A stretch of 64,000 nt of DNA from Oxytricha trifallax (lineage: Eukaryota > Ciliophora > Spirotrichea > Sporadotrichida > Oxytrichidae): the NCBI GenBank assembly GCA_000711775.1, contig ARYC01002500.1, positions 1-64,000 on the forward strand, written 5' to 3'. The position numbers and the translations under genes are program-made. Below are positions 24,601 through 35,370 of this stretch, in pieces. The notes under the pieces are model-generated. The model was not told where the DNA came from. It worked only from the letters and a program-made list of their open reading frames with translations, and did no database searches. The stretch's first letter is position 1. Each line of letters opens with the position of its first letter.

Positions 24601-27600
24601 ATTATACTTTTATCCGATAATATATTTATGATGTCGAAGGTCGGAGTGTCTCATTGCTTGTATGAGCCCGCAAGTATGCTTTTCTTGCTTGCCATAATTT
24701 AAATCATTTGAAACTCACAAGTATGCTACTCTTGCCATCATTTGAATCATAGTAAAACAAAAAGAAACATAATCAGTGACATAACCGCGTCATGTTTAAA
24801 AATTGGTTGCAAAATGCCATATATTTCACAAAATTATTATACTTTTATCGCTCAATAATTTCTCAACATAGGAGGTGTGCATGTGCCATTGCTCTGCTGA
24901 AGGCGCAGGTATGCTACTCTTTCATGTTACTGTCTGATGTCATGCCAAAATTCTAATAAAATTACTTGGAACAAAATTATACCTCGTTACGAAAGAGTTT
25001 TATTAATTCCATGACTTTTATAAATTATTATACTTTTATCGCTCAATAATTTCTCAACATAGGAGGTCTGCGTCTGCCATTGCTCATGAAGGCGCTAGCT
25101 AGTATGCTACTCTTTCTCGCCATTATTTAAATCATTAAGAAAATATAAAGAAACATGCTCAGGGACAAAACCACGTAATGTAAGAAAATTGTTTGCTAAA
25201 TGCCATCACTTTTCAAAATCATTATACTTTTATCCGATAATATTTTTATGATGTCGAAGGTCGGAGTGTCTCATTGCTTGTATGAGCCCGCAAGTATGCT
25301 TTTCTTGCTTGCCATAATTTAAATCATTGAAAACTCACAAGTATGCTACTCTTGCCATCATTTGAATCATAGTAAAACAAAAAGAAACATAATCAGTGAC
25401 ATAACCGCGTCATGTTTAAAAATTGGTTGCAAAATGCCATATATTTCACAAAATTATTATACTTTTATCGCTCAATAATTTCTCAACATAGGAGGTGTGC
25501 ATGTGCCATTGCTCTGCTGAAGGCGCAGGTATGCTACTCTTTCATGTTACTGTCTGATGTCATGCCAAAATTCTAATAAAATTACTTGGAACAAAATTAT
25601 ACCTCGTTACGAAAGAGTTTTATTAATTCCATGACTTTTATAAATTATTATACTTTTATCGCTCAATAATTTCTCAACATAGGAGGTCTGCGTCTGCCAT
25701 TGCTCTCATGAAGTCGCTAGCTAGTATGCTACTCTTTCTCGCCATTATTTAAATCATTAAGAAAATATAAAGAAACATGCTCAGGGACAAAACCACGTAA
25801 TGTAAGAAAATTGTTTGCTAAATGCCATCACTTTTCAAAATCATTATACTTTTATCCGATAATATTTTTATGATGTCGAAGGTCGGAGTGTCTCATTGCT
25901 TGTATGAGCCCGCAAGTATGCTTTTCTTGCTTGCCATAATTTAAATCATTGAAAACTCACAAGTATGCTACTCTTGCCATCATTTGAATCATAGTAAAAC
26001 AAAAAGAAACATAATCAGTGACATAACCGCGTCATGTTTAAAAATTGGTTGCAAAATGCCATATATTTCACAAAATTATTATACTTTTATCGCTCAATAA
26101 TTTCTCAACATAGGAGGTGTGCATGTGCCATTGCTCTGCTGAAGGCGCAGGTATGCTACTCTTTCATGTTACTGTCTGATGTCATGCCAAAATTCTAATA
26201 AAATTACTTGGAACAAAATTATACCTCGTTACGAAAGAGTTTTATTAATTCCATGACTTTTATAAATTATTATACTTTTATCGCTCAATAATTTCTCAAC
26301 ATAGGAGGTCTGCGTCTGCCATTGCTCTCATGAAGGCGCTAGCTAGTATGCTACTCTTTCTCCCCATTATTTAAATCATTAAGAAAATATAAAGAAACAT
26401 GCTCAGGGACAAAACCACGTAATGTAAGAAAATTGTTTGCTAAATGCCATCACTTTTCAAAATCATTATACTTTTATCCGATAATATTTTTATGATGTCG
26501 AAGGTCGGAGTGTCTCATTGCTTGTATGAGCCCGCAAGTATGCTTTTCTTGCTTGCCATAATTTAAATCATTGAAAACTCACAAGTATGCTACTCTTGCC
26601 ATCATTTGAATCATAGTAAAACAAAAAGAAACATAATCAGTGACATAACCGCGTCATGTTTAAAAATTGGTTGCAAAATGCCATATATTTCACAAAATTA
26701 TTATACTTTTATCGCTCAATAATTTCTCAACATAGGAGGTGTGCATGTGCCATTGCTCTGCTGAAGGCGCAGGTATGCTACTCTTTCATGTTACTGTCTG
26801 ATGTCATGCCAAAATTCTAATAAAATTACTTGGAACAAAATTATACCTCGTTACGAAAGAGTTTTATTAATTCCATGACTTTTATAAATTATTATACTTT
26901 TATCGCTCAATAATTTCTCAACATAGGAGGTCTGCGTCTGCCATTGCTCTCATGAAGGCGCTAGCTAGTATGCTACTCTTTCTCGCCATTATTTAAATCA
27001 TTAAGAAAATATAAAGAAACATGCTCAGGGACAAATCCACGTAATGTAAGAAAATTGTTTGCTAAATGCCATCACTTTTCAAAATCATTATACTTTTATC
27101 CGATAATATATTTATGATGTCGAAGGTCGGAGTGTCTCATTGCTTGTATGAGCCCGCAAGTATGCTTTTCTTGCTTGCCATAATTTAAATCATTTGAAAC
27201 TCACAAGTATGCTACTCTTGCCATCATTTGAATCATAGTAAAACAAAAAGAAACATAATCAGTGACATAACCGCGTCATGTTTAAAAATTGGTTGCAAAA
27301 TGCCATATATTTCACAAAATTATTATACTTTTATCGCTCAATAATTTCTCAACATAGGAGGTGTGCATGTGCCATTGCTCTGCTGAAGGCGCAGGTATGC
27401 TACTCTTTCATGTTACTGTCTGATGTCATGCCAAAATTCTAATAAAATTACTTGGAACAAAATTATACCTCGTTACGAAAGAGTTTTATTAATTCCATGA
27501 CTTTTATAAATTATTATACTTTTATCGCTCAATAATTTCTCAACATAGGAGGTCTGCGTCTGCCATTGCTCTCATGAAGTCGCTAGCTAGTATGCTACTC

Positions 27601-28169
27601 TTTCTCGCCATTATTTAAATCATTAAGAAAATATAAAGAAACATGCTCAGGGACAAAACCACGTAATGTAAGAAAATTGTTTGCTAAATGCCATCACTTT
27701 TCAAAATCATTATACTTTTATCCGATAATATTTTTATGATGTCGAAGGTCGGAGTGTCTCATTGCTTGTATGAGCCCGCAAGTATGCTTTTCTTGCTTGC
27801 CATAATTTAAATCATTGAAAACTCACAAGTATGCTACTCTTGCCATCATTTGAATCATAGTAAAACAAAAAGAAACATAATCAGTGACATAACCGCGTCA
27901 TGTTTAAAAATTGGTTGCAAAATGCCATATATTTCACAAAATTATTATACTTTTATCGCTCAATAATTTCTCAACGTAGGAGGTGTGCATGTGCCATTGC
28001 TCTGCTGAAAGCTCAGGTATGCTACTCTTTCATGTTACTGTCTGATGTCGTGCCAAAATTCTAATAAAATTACTTGGAACAAAATAATACCTCGTTAAGA
28101 AAGAGTTTTATTAATTCCATGACTTTTATTAATATTATACTTTTATCGCACAATAATTTCTCAACATAG
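18660..28169. repeat. right block: strict AB-C alternation, about 622-bp higher-order unit
   Basis: From 18660 every 431-bp AB dimer is followed by one C monomer of about 191 bp. C monomers start at 18660, 19281, 19899, 20520, 21141, 21758, 22380, 23001, 23627, 24248, 24871, 25491, 26113, 26735, 27357 and 27979. About sixteen 622-bp units result, with C variants (ctgcatctgcc or gtgcatgtgcc heads) recurring, as expected if groups of units were copied together. Confidence 0.93.
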
Positions 28170-28176
28170 GAGGTCT

Positions 28177-28642
28177 TTAATAGTGAGTGCCTTATGAATA
28201 CAACAAATACTAATATTAATAAATACTTTCTACAATTTAAGTCTGATTCAAAAATAAAGTAAACGCTTAAGCTATTCTTATTTCAACTATGAGGAATTAT
28301 AGCAGCAATTTCAATGAAAATTCTTAAGTCATACATAATCAAAAAAAGCTAGTTTTAAAAATTTATTATTAAATCTCATTCAAGAAATTTTGAAATGTTC
28401 AATGACGCTTTGTTAATCTGTTTGAGTTTTATTTAAATAATAATTTATATTTAACATCTTTATCCCGTGATTCTCTATGTCAAGTCACTAACTTCTTACA
28501 ATTAGTTATTTTGATTGAAGAAAAGTTTGAGTCCTTCCAATTATATAAAACTCTAAACTAACTATAAAGCAATATAATGAGCTACAAATAAAAAACTAGA
28601 CATCATAGTATCACTATAATTACTATACAATAATATCGGGGC
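28177..28642. other. AT-rich stretch after the satellite
   Basis: Unrelated to the satellite. No coding frame, repeat or RNA was recognised. Confidence 0.4.
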
Positions 28643-28861
28643 TCAAGATAATGTCAAATATTAGCTTTCATTTACGAAATAAAATGTTAACATAGAAACT
28701 AACCAATAGTTCACCCAGCTTACAAAAGGAATTGCTGTGATAAATGCTCGTTTAAGATAAATCAAAGCAAAAGTTTCTAATGGACTATTTTTCAACAATA
28801 GAGTTAATAGGAGTAAGATTCCCTGAATACCACTCTTTAAGTAACTACATAAACTAGACAT
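28643..28861 (-). CDS. small membrane protein, 72 codons
   Basis: The minus-strand frame from ATG 28861 to an UGA at 28645-28643 has no other UGA and only one UAA near its end (read as Gln). An in-frame UGA lies just two codons before the ATG, which sets the start well. The product has two hydrophobic segments, about residues 11-24 (GIQGILLLLTLLL) and 40-62 (AIPFVSWVNYWLVSMLTFYF), so a two-pass membrane protein is likely. Both Trp codons are UGG. There is no recognised family and no neighbour to suggest a role; a chance frame cannot be excluded. Confidence 0.45.
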
Positions 28862-30074
28862 AATTCATTTCTTCTTCAAGCAATTAGGACTATAAGAATA
28901 TCAGCAATCTGAGGACGCAGCACAATAAAGAAAAAATGGAGGAAAATTAAGTGTAGTCCTGATTGTGATCAATGAAAAGATGTAAGAAGATTTATAAAAA
29001 TTCAACACATTATTGAGTATTTTAAAAGTAAAATTCATGCAATGAAATATTATAAAAATCAGAAATAGATTCTATTTTTTTAAATACCAAACTGAAATCA
29101 ATCACTTTAAAGTGCATTAATTTATTGACAATTTACCATTTTTATATTCTTTTATAATATTAAAGAATTATACACCGAATTTATAAGAATAGTGAGGAAA
29201 TTGTAGTTTTACCTAAATTAGTCAGGATCCTTATGATAAACTACTATTTTTGTTTTAAGATTTTAAATTAAAAGAATTAATTCTAAAATTAAATTTACTA
29301 TTTGATTTAAATTTATTATAAAATAAAATTAATTTTAAAATAACTGAATAAATAAAACATATTTAATAGATTATTCACTTATCAAGCACAGCCTGATGAA
29401 ACAATCGGTAAATTTACTCGTGAATAAATTATAAGTAGTCACTTGCAATAAGTTGTATTACTTTCCTCATCAAATTCTGCTTTTTCTTTGTTGATGGGTT
29501 ACCATCTACAAGCAAATAAATTAAAATCAGATTGTTTTAATTAATTTAGAAGAAAAAGTTTGAGATATATGCAGATATTAATTGATTAATTTGTGCACAT
29601 ATTTCAAATAAATCATTGAACAGACTTGAAGTTATAATTTTGAAAAATGTGGACCCTCATCGCAATTTGCACGACTAATATTTTCTACCAGGTCTAAACT
29701 CCATTTTTTTGTAGTTGCCTAAACTGAATTGAATTTAAGTTTCTTTTATCATATTATTAATAAGACATATAATTGTATTAAATTTTCTCTTAACATAAAA
29801 TGAAAATTTTTTATTAGTTAACTTTACTATCTAATAAAATACATATTTATATTATAATGAGTTATCTCATCTGCCGAATTTCAAACAATTTAGCCCCAAA
29901 ATATAGAGATTATCAAATCAAAGGCAATCAATTAAAGTGGTAGTGATTAAAATGATGAAATTGTTTTTGTAAGTATTATTAAATAAAGAAAATTGAAAAA
30001 TATGTTATTTTGCAAGTAATGCAAAAGTTATTAAGTTATAATTAAACTATGTGATAATTAATAATAATAAAAAC
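28862..30074. other. AT-rich stretch, nothing recognised
   Basis: Low-complexity AT-rich DNA with no convincing frame, repeat or RNA gene. Its right end carries the (taa)-type tail of the LINE-like 3' end described next. Confidence 0.4.
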
Positions 30075-30480
30075 TATAATATTAATAATAATTAAATCAC
30101 ATTAGGTCTATGGGATCCCAGATCATTTATATAGTGATAATATATAAAGGTAAACCCTTTATTTTAAATAGCAAATGTGTTGTCTTATGACTTTTTGTTT
30201 TCTTTTGAGATTAATTCTGTGTTCTTTTAGATTTTTTTTTCAATTTATGTTTTATCGTCTAGAATATGGTCTCTTCAGATTCTTACCACTGAGACTATTT
30301 TAATACTTTTTACTAAAAGTCTTATTTCATCTCTTTACTCTTCAATATCAATGCTTATATGTGGAAGATGTTTCCAGTATATATCAAATTTTTGTTTACA
30401 TTTGAATGTCACTGGTTTTCAAAAACTTTAGGTTATTCATTTATTATCACCATTGGTGAGTTTGGCATATATTTTGCAAA
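30075..30480 (-). mobile_element. LINE-like 3' end, copy 1
   Basis: Read on the minus strand, a Lys/Gln-rich frame (30420 to about 30190; it includes QNQSQKKTKSHKTTH) is followed by a short conserved block: tattatcactatata, gatctgggatccca, taatgtgat. It ends in an att/taa microsatellite at about 30090-30060. The same block with the same order and tail occurs at 52.6 kb and, more diverged, at 57.6 kb. A conserved 3' block followed by a short simple repeat is the usual 3' end of non-LTR retrotransposons and their SINEs. No reverse transcriptase motif was found, so this is either a 5'-truncated LINE copy or a non-autonomous relative. Confidence 0.5.
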
Positions 30481-30947
30481 AAATTAAGATCTAAAATTCG
30501 AAATATGGATTAATGCGTTAGAGAGAACTATTAGTTGTAACCAAATCATATTATATTTATGAAATCATTAATCTATAAAGGTTAACACATTTGAGTAGTA
30601 TTTTCTAAGATTTTCAAGATTAAAAATATGTCAGTAAAAAAAGGTGTATTATCAAAGCAATTCTATTAAGGAATAAATAATTAAAGGACGAATTAACTCT
30701 TTAAATAAAAGCAGCAGCTCGTGATATAAACAGCTCGAAGGATTTTCATATATATATGGGTTTGAAACAGCTAAGTAAGGGTAAAGTTAAGTAAAAAGTA
30801 ATCGAATAAAATATTTTAATATACCTTTAAATAAAGGTAGTCTTTGCTATTGAATCTTTTTAGATAAAAGAATTTAAGTTTACTGTTAAATATACAATTT
30901 CTTAAAAAAATATATTAATAAGAAATTAATTAATATAAAGGTCAAAA

Positions 30948-31115
30948 ATATTTTATACTATACCAAGTTTAAGCTGAATGTTAGATTTATGAGCATGGTT
31001 TCATGAGATTGAATTTCCTTTGTACAAATTACACACATAAGTTTATCATTATAATCAAGGTTATTTGTCGTTAGCAAGAATAGAAAGTCTTAGAGTGGTT
31101 TTAGAGGTTCTTTAA
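30948..31115 (-). repeat. single inverted monomer of the 178-bp repeat
   Basis: This stretch is the reverse complement of one unit of the array at 47043-48535, with matching landmarks ctttgtacaaatt, gattgaatttcc and cgttagcaagaatagaaag. It lacks the part around tcgacctgtcgagg, so it covers one unit minus about 20 bp. It stands alone 16 kb from the array. Confidence 0.9.
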
Positions 31116-34100
31116 ATTTTAGGCCTATTTATATATGGACTTATTTTATATTTTTGATTCTTATAAATTCAAACAATTTAAAATTGCAACATTTATCATA
31201 ATATTAAAAAGTCGATACGTTTCGATTTTTTCTCTTTTTCTTATTTTAGTAATATACTCCTTTCTTTTATATGAATGCAATATCAACTGATTATACATTC
31301 TTTTTTTTTATAAAATTTATAATTGACTTCAAATGTTATTTAGCGTTTACTAACAGTTAAACAATTAAGAGTGATTAAGTATTTCCTTCTTTTTTGTACA
31401 CCTCGACTAATTCTTATTTTTTTATATATCAAAATGTATTTTGTTTAGTTATAGTATGTGTAGATTAATGAGCACCTTTTCCTCTACATCGTCTTAATAT
31501 TTTATGTGTAAATCAATTAAGAATTCTGGTTTGAGAACTTCTGAATTCTGTTCAGATTTAATCAGTATACCGAGGTATTGCGTTTTACCCAGTATGTTTG
31601 TTATTTAATAGATCCTCCGGTGTGGCTTCGAGTCTATCCCTTGGTTAATCGGAGTCATCTAAGAAATCTTCGATTTACAAATATTAAATATAGTCTATAT
31701 TCCATATGTATATATTCATCATCTTCTAGAATTTTATCAATCACGATATGAGGAAAATTAAAGATTTATGTACCTTTTAGGACTGAGGTCAGCGCCTTCA
31801 TCGGCAACGCTTTTTTCATGTACGACTTCGTTATTACTTCAATTCTTATGTATGCAAAATTTATATTTGTGATAAATAGTCAACTTTAGATTAAGTAATA
31901 GTAAAAATTATTTGTGGATAACAAATGATAATATTTAATTAGTTAACTTTATGAAAATATTATATCCATGATTTTTAACTAATAAAACTGCTTATTTTGC
32001 ATTATTTAATTAGCAATATGATCTTCTTAAGCTGCATATTCATAAAATCTCATTTTTCTTATGATTATAGTGTAATTTATTATTTAAAATAATAAAAAGT
32101 GGGAAGTTTCAATATATATATATATATATTTAAGTTCATAATTTTCATCAATTTTACATAAAACAATCAATAATCTTAATATTTATAACCCATCAATAAA
32201 TGATTTAGATGAATTTTGCTGCATTTATTATATTACCTATTTTAAATTGAGTAAAGCATGTTGTTTAATTGCATTATAGCAAAAAGAATATGCTTAATAT
32301 TATCTCATTTTAAAAACAATTATAATTGGAATCATTAAGAATACAGATAAAACAATTTAATTTATTGTAATGCATTTTTCTAATTTTTTTCTTAAGAGAT
32401 ATTTTATACACCTGAAATTGCATTTAAATTATAAATGTTAAACTGTAGTTGATCGTGATAGTTCAAATGCTTTCTTCTAACATGAAGATAAGCTTGAGCA
32501 AACTACGTTATGCGTATTTTATCAAATAAACTCTTTTATAAACAGCAATTGTCAAATATTTTATTGATTTACTACTATCTAGGCTCTTAAGTATAAAACA
32601 TCATGAGAGAACAATAATAAAGAGTTGTTAAAATCGATTAATTCTATTTGAGCAATACTTTATAAATAAAGGAAATATTATTTCAGATTGTATTAAAATT
32701 TAATATTATTTAACATTATAAAAACAATGAAGTAGTTTAAATTGATGAATCTTTCTTTACCCATTGTTTTCTTTCATACTAGAAGAGAAGCAACATAGTA
32801 AATACTGATTATTGGATTATTTGAAAGATATAGCAAGAATGTAGTACCAGAATATATTAAAACAGGAAAAAAAAGGAATTTACCTTAATGGTATGTTGCT
32901 AGGAGTAGTTCAATAATTACTGAAGGTTTCAAAGAATATAAAATCCTAGGAAATATTGAAAATTGCGTGGATCCAAAATTCATAACAATGAGAAGTTTAA
33001 TAGAAATGTAAGGAGTATAAATAACAGCAAATAGGAATGATTGCATCATCTTAGATCATTTCAAATTAAAAGAATAATATAACAATTTTACTGATAAATA
33101 ACAATCTATTAATATTAGAAATTGATAAAAAAGCTATTATTTAAAAGAATTGAAATACTAGCTTGAAAGAAAAGGTAATTGAAATATATTAGTCTATTAA
33201 TTCTTAAAATTTGGAAATTAAAACAATAAATTAATCCTAATTTTATTTAGAATATATTTTTATTACAATACAAATAACTTATGTAGGTTGAGAAATAATC
33301 CTAGAATTATTACTATCATAGCGTTTACCTTAAAATTTCTACTTCAAAATTACAATTGCCTATTTAAGATAACAATTCCATAAGTTATTCATTATTTCCT
33401 TATTATAAAGGCATTTTATTGGTATTTTGCATTTTACCATATACCATAATTAATCATAGTTAGAATAGAAGTTGGAGTTTATTCTAAATTTTTGTAGTTA
33501 CATTTACTTAATCAAAATAAAATAATATTAACTAGCTATATTTTATATTTTCATCCATTTCCTGTTTATATTTAGGTTAGTTCTTCATGTTATTTTATAA
33601 GATATATACTAGAAGTAACAGATTAATCGGGCTGTTTCAAGTAGTAAAGTAGTAATGACCATTATATTTTTGTATATGTTATAATAATAATATAACAATA
33701 ACTCAATCAATAACATTTATTAAAGGTTTTCAAATTTATTTTTTAAATCTTCGTATTATGATTAATTATAAACATTACTTTGTTTTTTTGTTTCTATTTT
33801 TAATGAAATTAATTAATCATTTGTGAACACATTCTATAAGCATAGTATTTCTTTGAAAGTGTTGTCATAATAAAAAAATTATTCATAAATATTTTGAGAC
33901 TTAATCATAATTGTTATGTTTTTGTAAATAACCTAACTAACAAAAATTAATGAAATAACTCCTCTTTCTCTTCAGGAATCTTAAAAGCATTAAAGCTGTA
34001 TGGTAACCAAAAAATAAGTAACGATGATGTTGGCAGATAAATTAAAAAATCTAAAGTGTTATTAATTATACATTGAAGTTTTCGAAATGTTTTTATGATA

Positions 34101-34236
34101 AAACTAATGAATTTTAAGTAGTATGTGCTACATTGAGTTAGCGTGGCAGATTAATGCAAATATTTATGATTGAAAGCTAATGGTACACACATTTATATAA
34201 TTTTTTGAATAAAGTGAATTGCTTAAAATAATTAAA
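31116..34236. other. AT-rich stretch with a (TA)n microsatellite
   Basis: Mostly AT-rich DNA without a convincing frame. A (ta)9 run lies at 32112-32129. A GC-richer patch at 31600-31660 and another near 31790-31830 could be short exons, but neither could be assigned. Confidence 0.4.
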
Positions 34237-34250
34237 TAAAGAGATTAATA
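34237..34250 (+). repeat. 14-bp direct repeat, left copy
   Basis: taaagagattaata occurs here and again at 34608-34621, bracketing the GC-rich coding segment. It could be a chance match, a target duplication, or a pointer-like repeat of the kind that flanks eliminated segments in ciliate germlines. Confidence 0.5.
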
Positions 34251-34494
34251 GCACCTCGAGCTTGAAGGAGAATTTGGAAAAATGATAGGAGAGGTCTCAG
34301 AAGTCGAGAATTACAAGTTCAACATCAAGAAACACTGACCAGATATCGTGAACGATGCTGGACAAATGAGTCACACCAGAATCCAAGATGAGGATATGAT
34401 GGGAAATGCAACAATCAGATCCAAAGAGAGGAAAGAAGGTGAAGAAGAAGACGATAACTAGGAGAAGAGAATGAACTAGGAGGAGAATAAGTGA
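34240..34494 (+). CDS. GC-richer exon of an acidic protein, function unknown
   Basis: One of the clearest coding segments. Codons such as gtc gag aat tac aag ttc aac atc show strong G/C-ending bias in a single frame. The product runs MIGEVSEVENYKFNIKKH, an UGA at 34336-34338, then PDIVNDAGQMSHTRIQDEDM and a Lys/Glu-rich end EGEEEDDNQEKRMNQEENK, with an UGA at 34492-34494. The frame is coding on both sides of the first UGA with no shift, so that codon is very probably sense (Trp). Coding character may go on to about 34555, in which case the second UGA is sense as well. No start is fixed. The GC-rich pieces at 34708-34836 and 35141-35370 are probably further exons of the same gene. Family not recognised. 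Confidence 0.55.
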
Positions 34495-34668
34495 GAAAAG
34501 CGAGGAATCGCAACAAATTATGCTCTCAGATATTTGTAGTTATTGAACTGCAGTTTATCTACGCAATGTGTTTATTTCTATTATTTAATTTACCTAAAGT
34601 TACTGACTAAAGAGATTAATAATTAATAATGTGTCTGATGAGAGTCCTTTGTGCCATTCAATTAATAA

Positions 34669-34707
34669 GTAAGCTACAAAAAGGATTTCTTACAATTTAT
34701 TTTTCAG
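34669..34707 (+). other. candidate intron, 39 nt
   Basis: gtaagctaca ... tttatttttcag immediately precedes the Gly/Gln-rich coding piece. Donor and acceptor are good, but the reading phase of the upstream exon does not match simply, so a more distant donor may be the true one. Confidence 0.4.
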
Positions 34708-34836
34708 GGGTTGCAGCTGGTAAGACTGGAGGCGCCAACGAACAGGGAGGTTAACAAGGTCAAACAGAGAGGGGCACAGAATGGCAAAATATGAATGATG
34801 ATGACGATGATGAAGAGGATGAAGAGATGAAATGTT
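34708..34836 (+). CDS. exon with Gly/Gln-rich and acidic segments
   Basis: Right after a polypyrimidine tract and cag acceptor the plus strand reads VAAGKTGGANEQGGQQGQTE, then a Trp-containing linker and an acidic run MNDDDDDEEDEEMK. It is GC-rich and its composition changes to plain AT-rich DNA right after. It probably belongs with the exons on either side. Such low-complexity Gly/Gln plus Asp/Glu tails occur in many nuclear and chaperone-associated proteins, and the resemblance to an Hsp70-type C-terminus is too weak to name it. Confidence 0.5.
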
Positions 34837-35140
34837 TTTTTTTATAGATATATAATTTTCATTATTACTATTTCTATTCTTACAATAATTTATTCATTCT
34901 TAATTTAATTTCACTTTATTCAAAAAATTTAATTATTGTTTTAGAAAAAAAGCATAAAAAGCATTGTATTACCATCTGATTAAGTGAGATTAAATTGTAA
35001 ATTAATTAATATGTAGTAATTAATTACATATATTAGAATTCCAATACTTTGGATTATCATATTTTAGGGGAAATAAAATTCTTAATGAGATATTTAAATA
35101 GTTCTAGCAAGTGAACCTCACACTCCCTAAAAATAAATTT

Positions 35141-35370
35141 TAATTCCTGAATTTTTCTGCTTTCCTGGCATGAGTACATCGCGAGTGTGAAGAAATAGCA
35201 TTTTAATACTCCCTTTAGCAGCCGTTCTTAGACAATATCGATGACGATAAGCAATAGTAGAATAATAAGAATGTCTGGAGGTGGGCATTCTAAGTAGATA
35301 TGGGCCAGTGGAACACGCAAATAATGATGAAAATGATATACATGGTAGCGTCTGCTGAATAAACAAAAAA
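35141..35370 (+). CDS. exon of a hypothetical protein, reads through UGA
   Basis: The plus-strand frame reads QFLNFSAFLA, an UGA at 35171-35173, then VHRECEEIAFQYSLQQPFLD, NIDDDKQQQNNKNVWRWAFQ and VDMGQWNTQIMMKMIYMVAS. Codons are RNY-like and G+C is higher than around it. The frame is coding on both sides of the UGA, again favouring a sense UGA. A 79-codon minus-strand frame over the same bases is its shadow. Probably the last exon of the gene starting near 34.24 kb; no family recognised. Confidence 0.5.

Larger units (their letters stand above)
10844..28176. repeat. 17.3-kb satellite array with higher-order repeat units
   Basis: A continuous array of three related monomers, phased here on the shared box ggaggt. 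Monomer A (about 196 bp) carries cgctagctagtatgctact. Monomer B (about 235 bp) starts gaaggtcggagtgtctcatt. Monomer C (about 191 bp) starts gaggtgtgcatgtgccatt and contains acttggaacaaaat. All share ttattatacttttatc and the block before the phase box. A and B always travel together as a 431-bp dimer. Copies are almost identical over kilobases, so the array is young or being homogenised. It begins inside a C monomer (10844) and ends at 28176 seven bases into a new unit. No coding frame runs through it. By size, homogeneity and structure it could be centromeric or other heterochromatic DNA, but that is inference. Confidence 0.97.

Noticed and set aside
10844-28176. CRISPR array
   Set aside because: Units are 190-431 bp and contiguous, without short repeats separated by unique spacers; the setting is eukaryotic.
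35127-35366. 79-codon minus-strand frame
   Set aside because: Shadow of the plus-strand exon with RNY codons (NIDDDKQQQNNKNVWRWAFQ).
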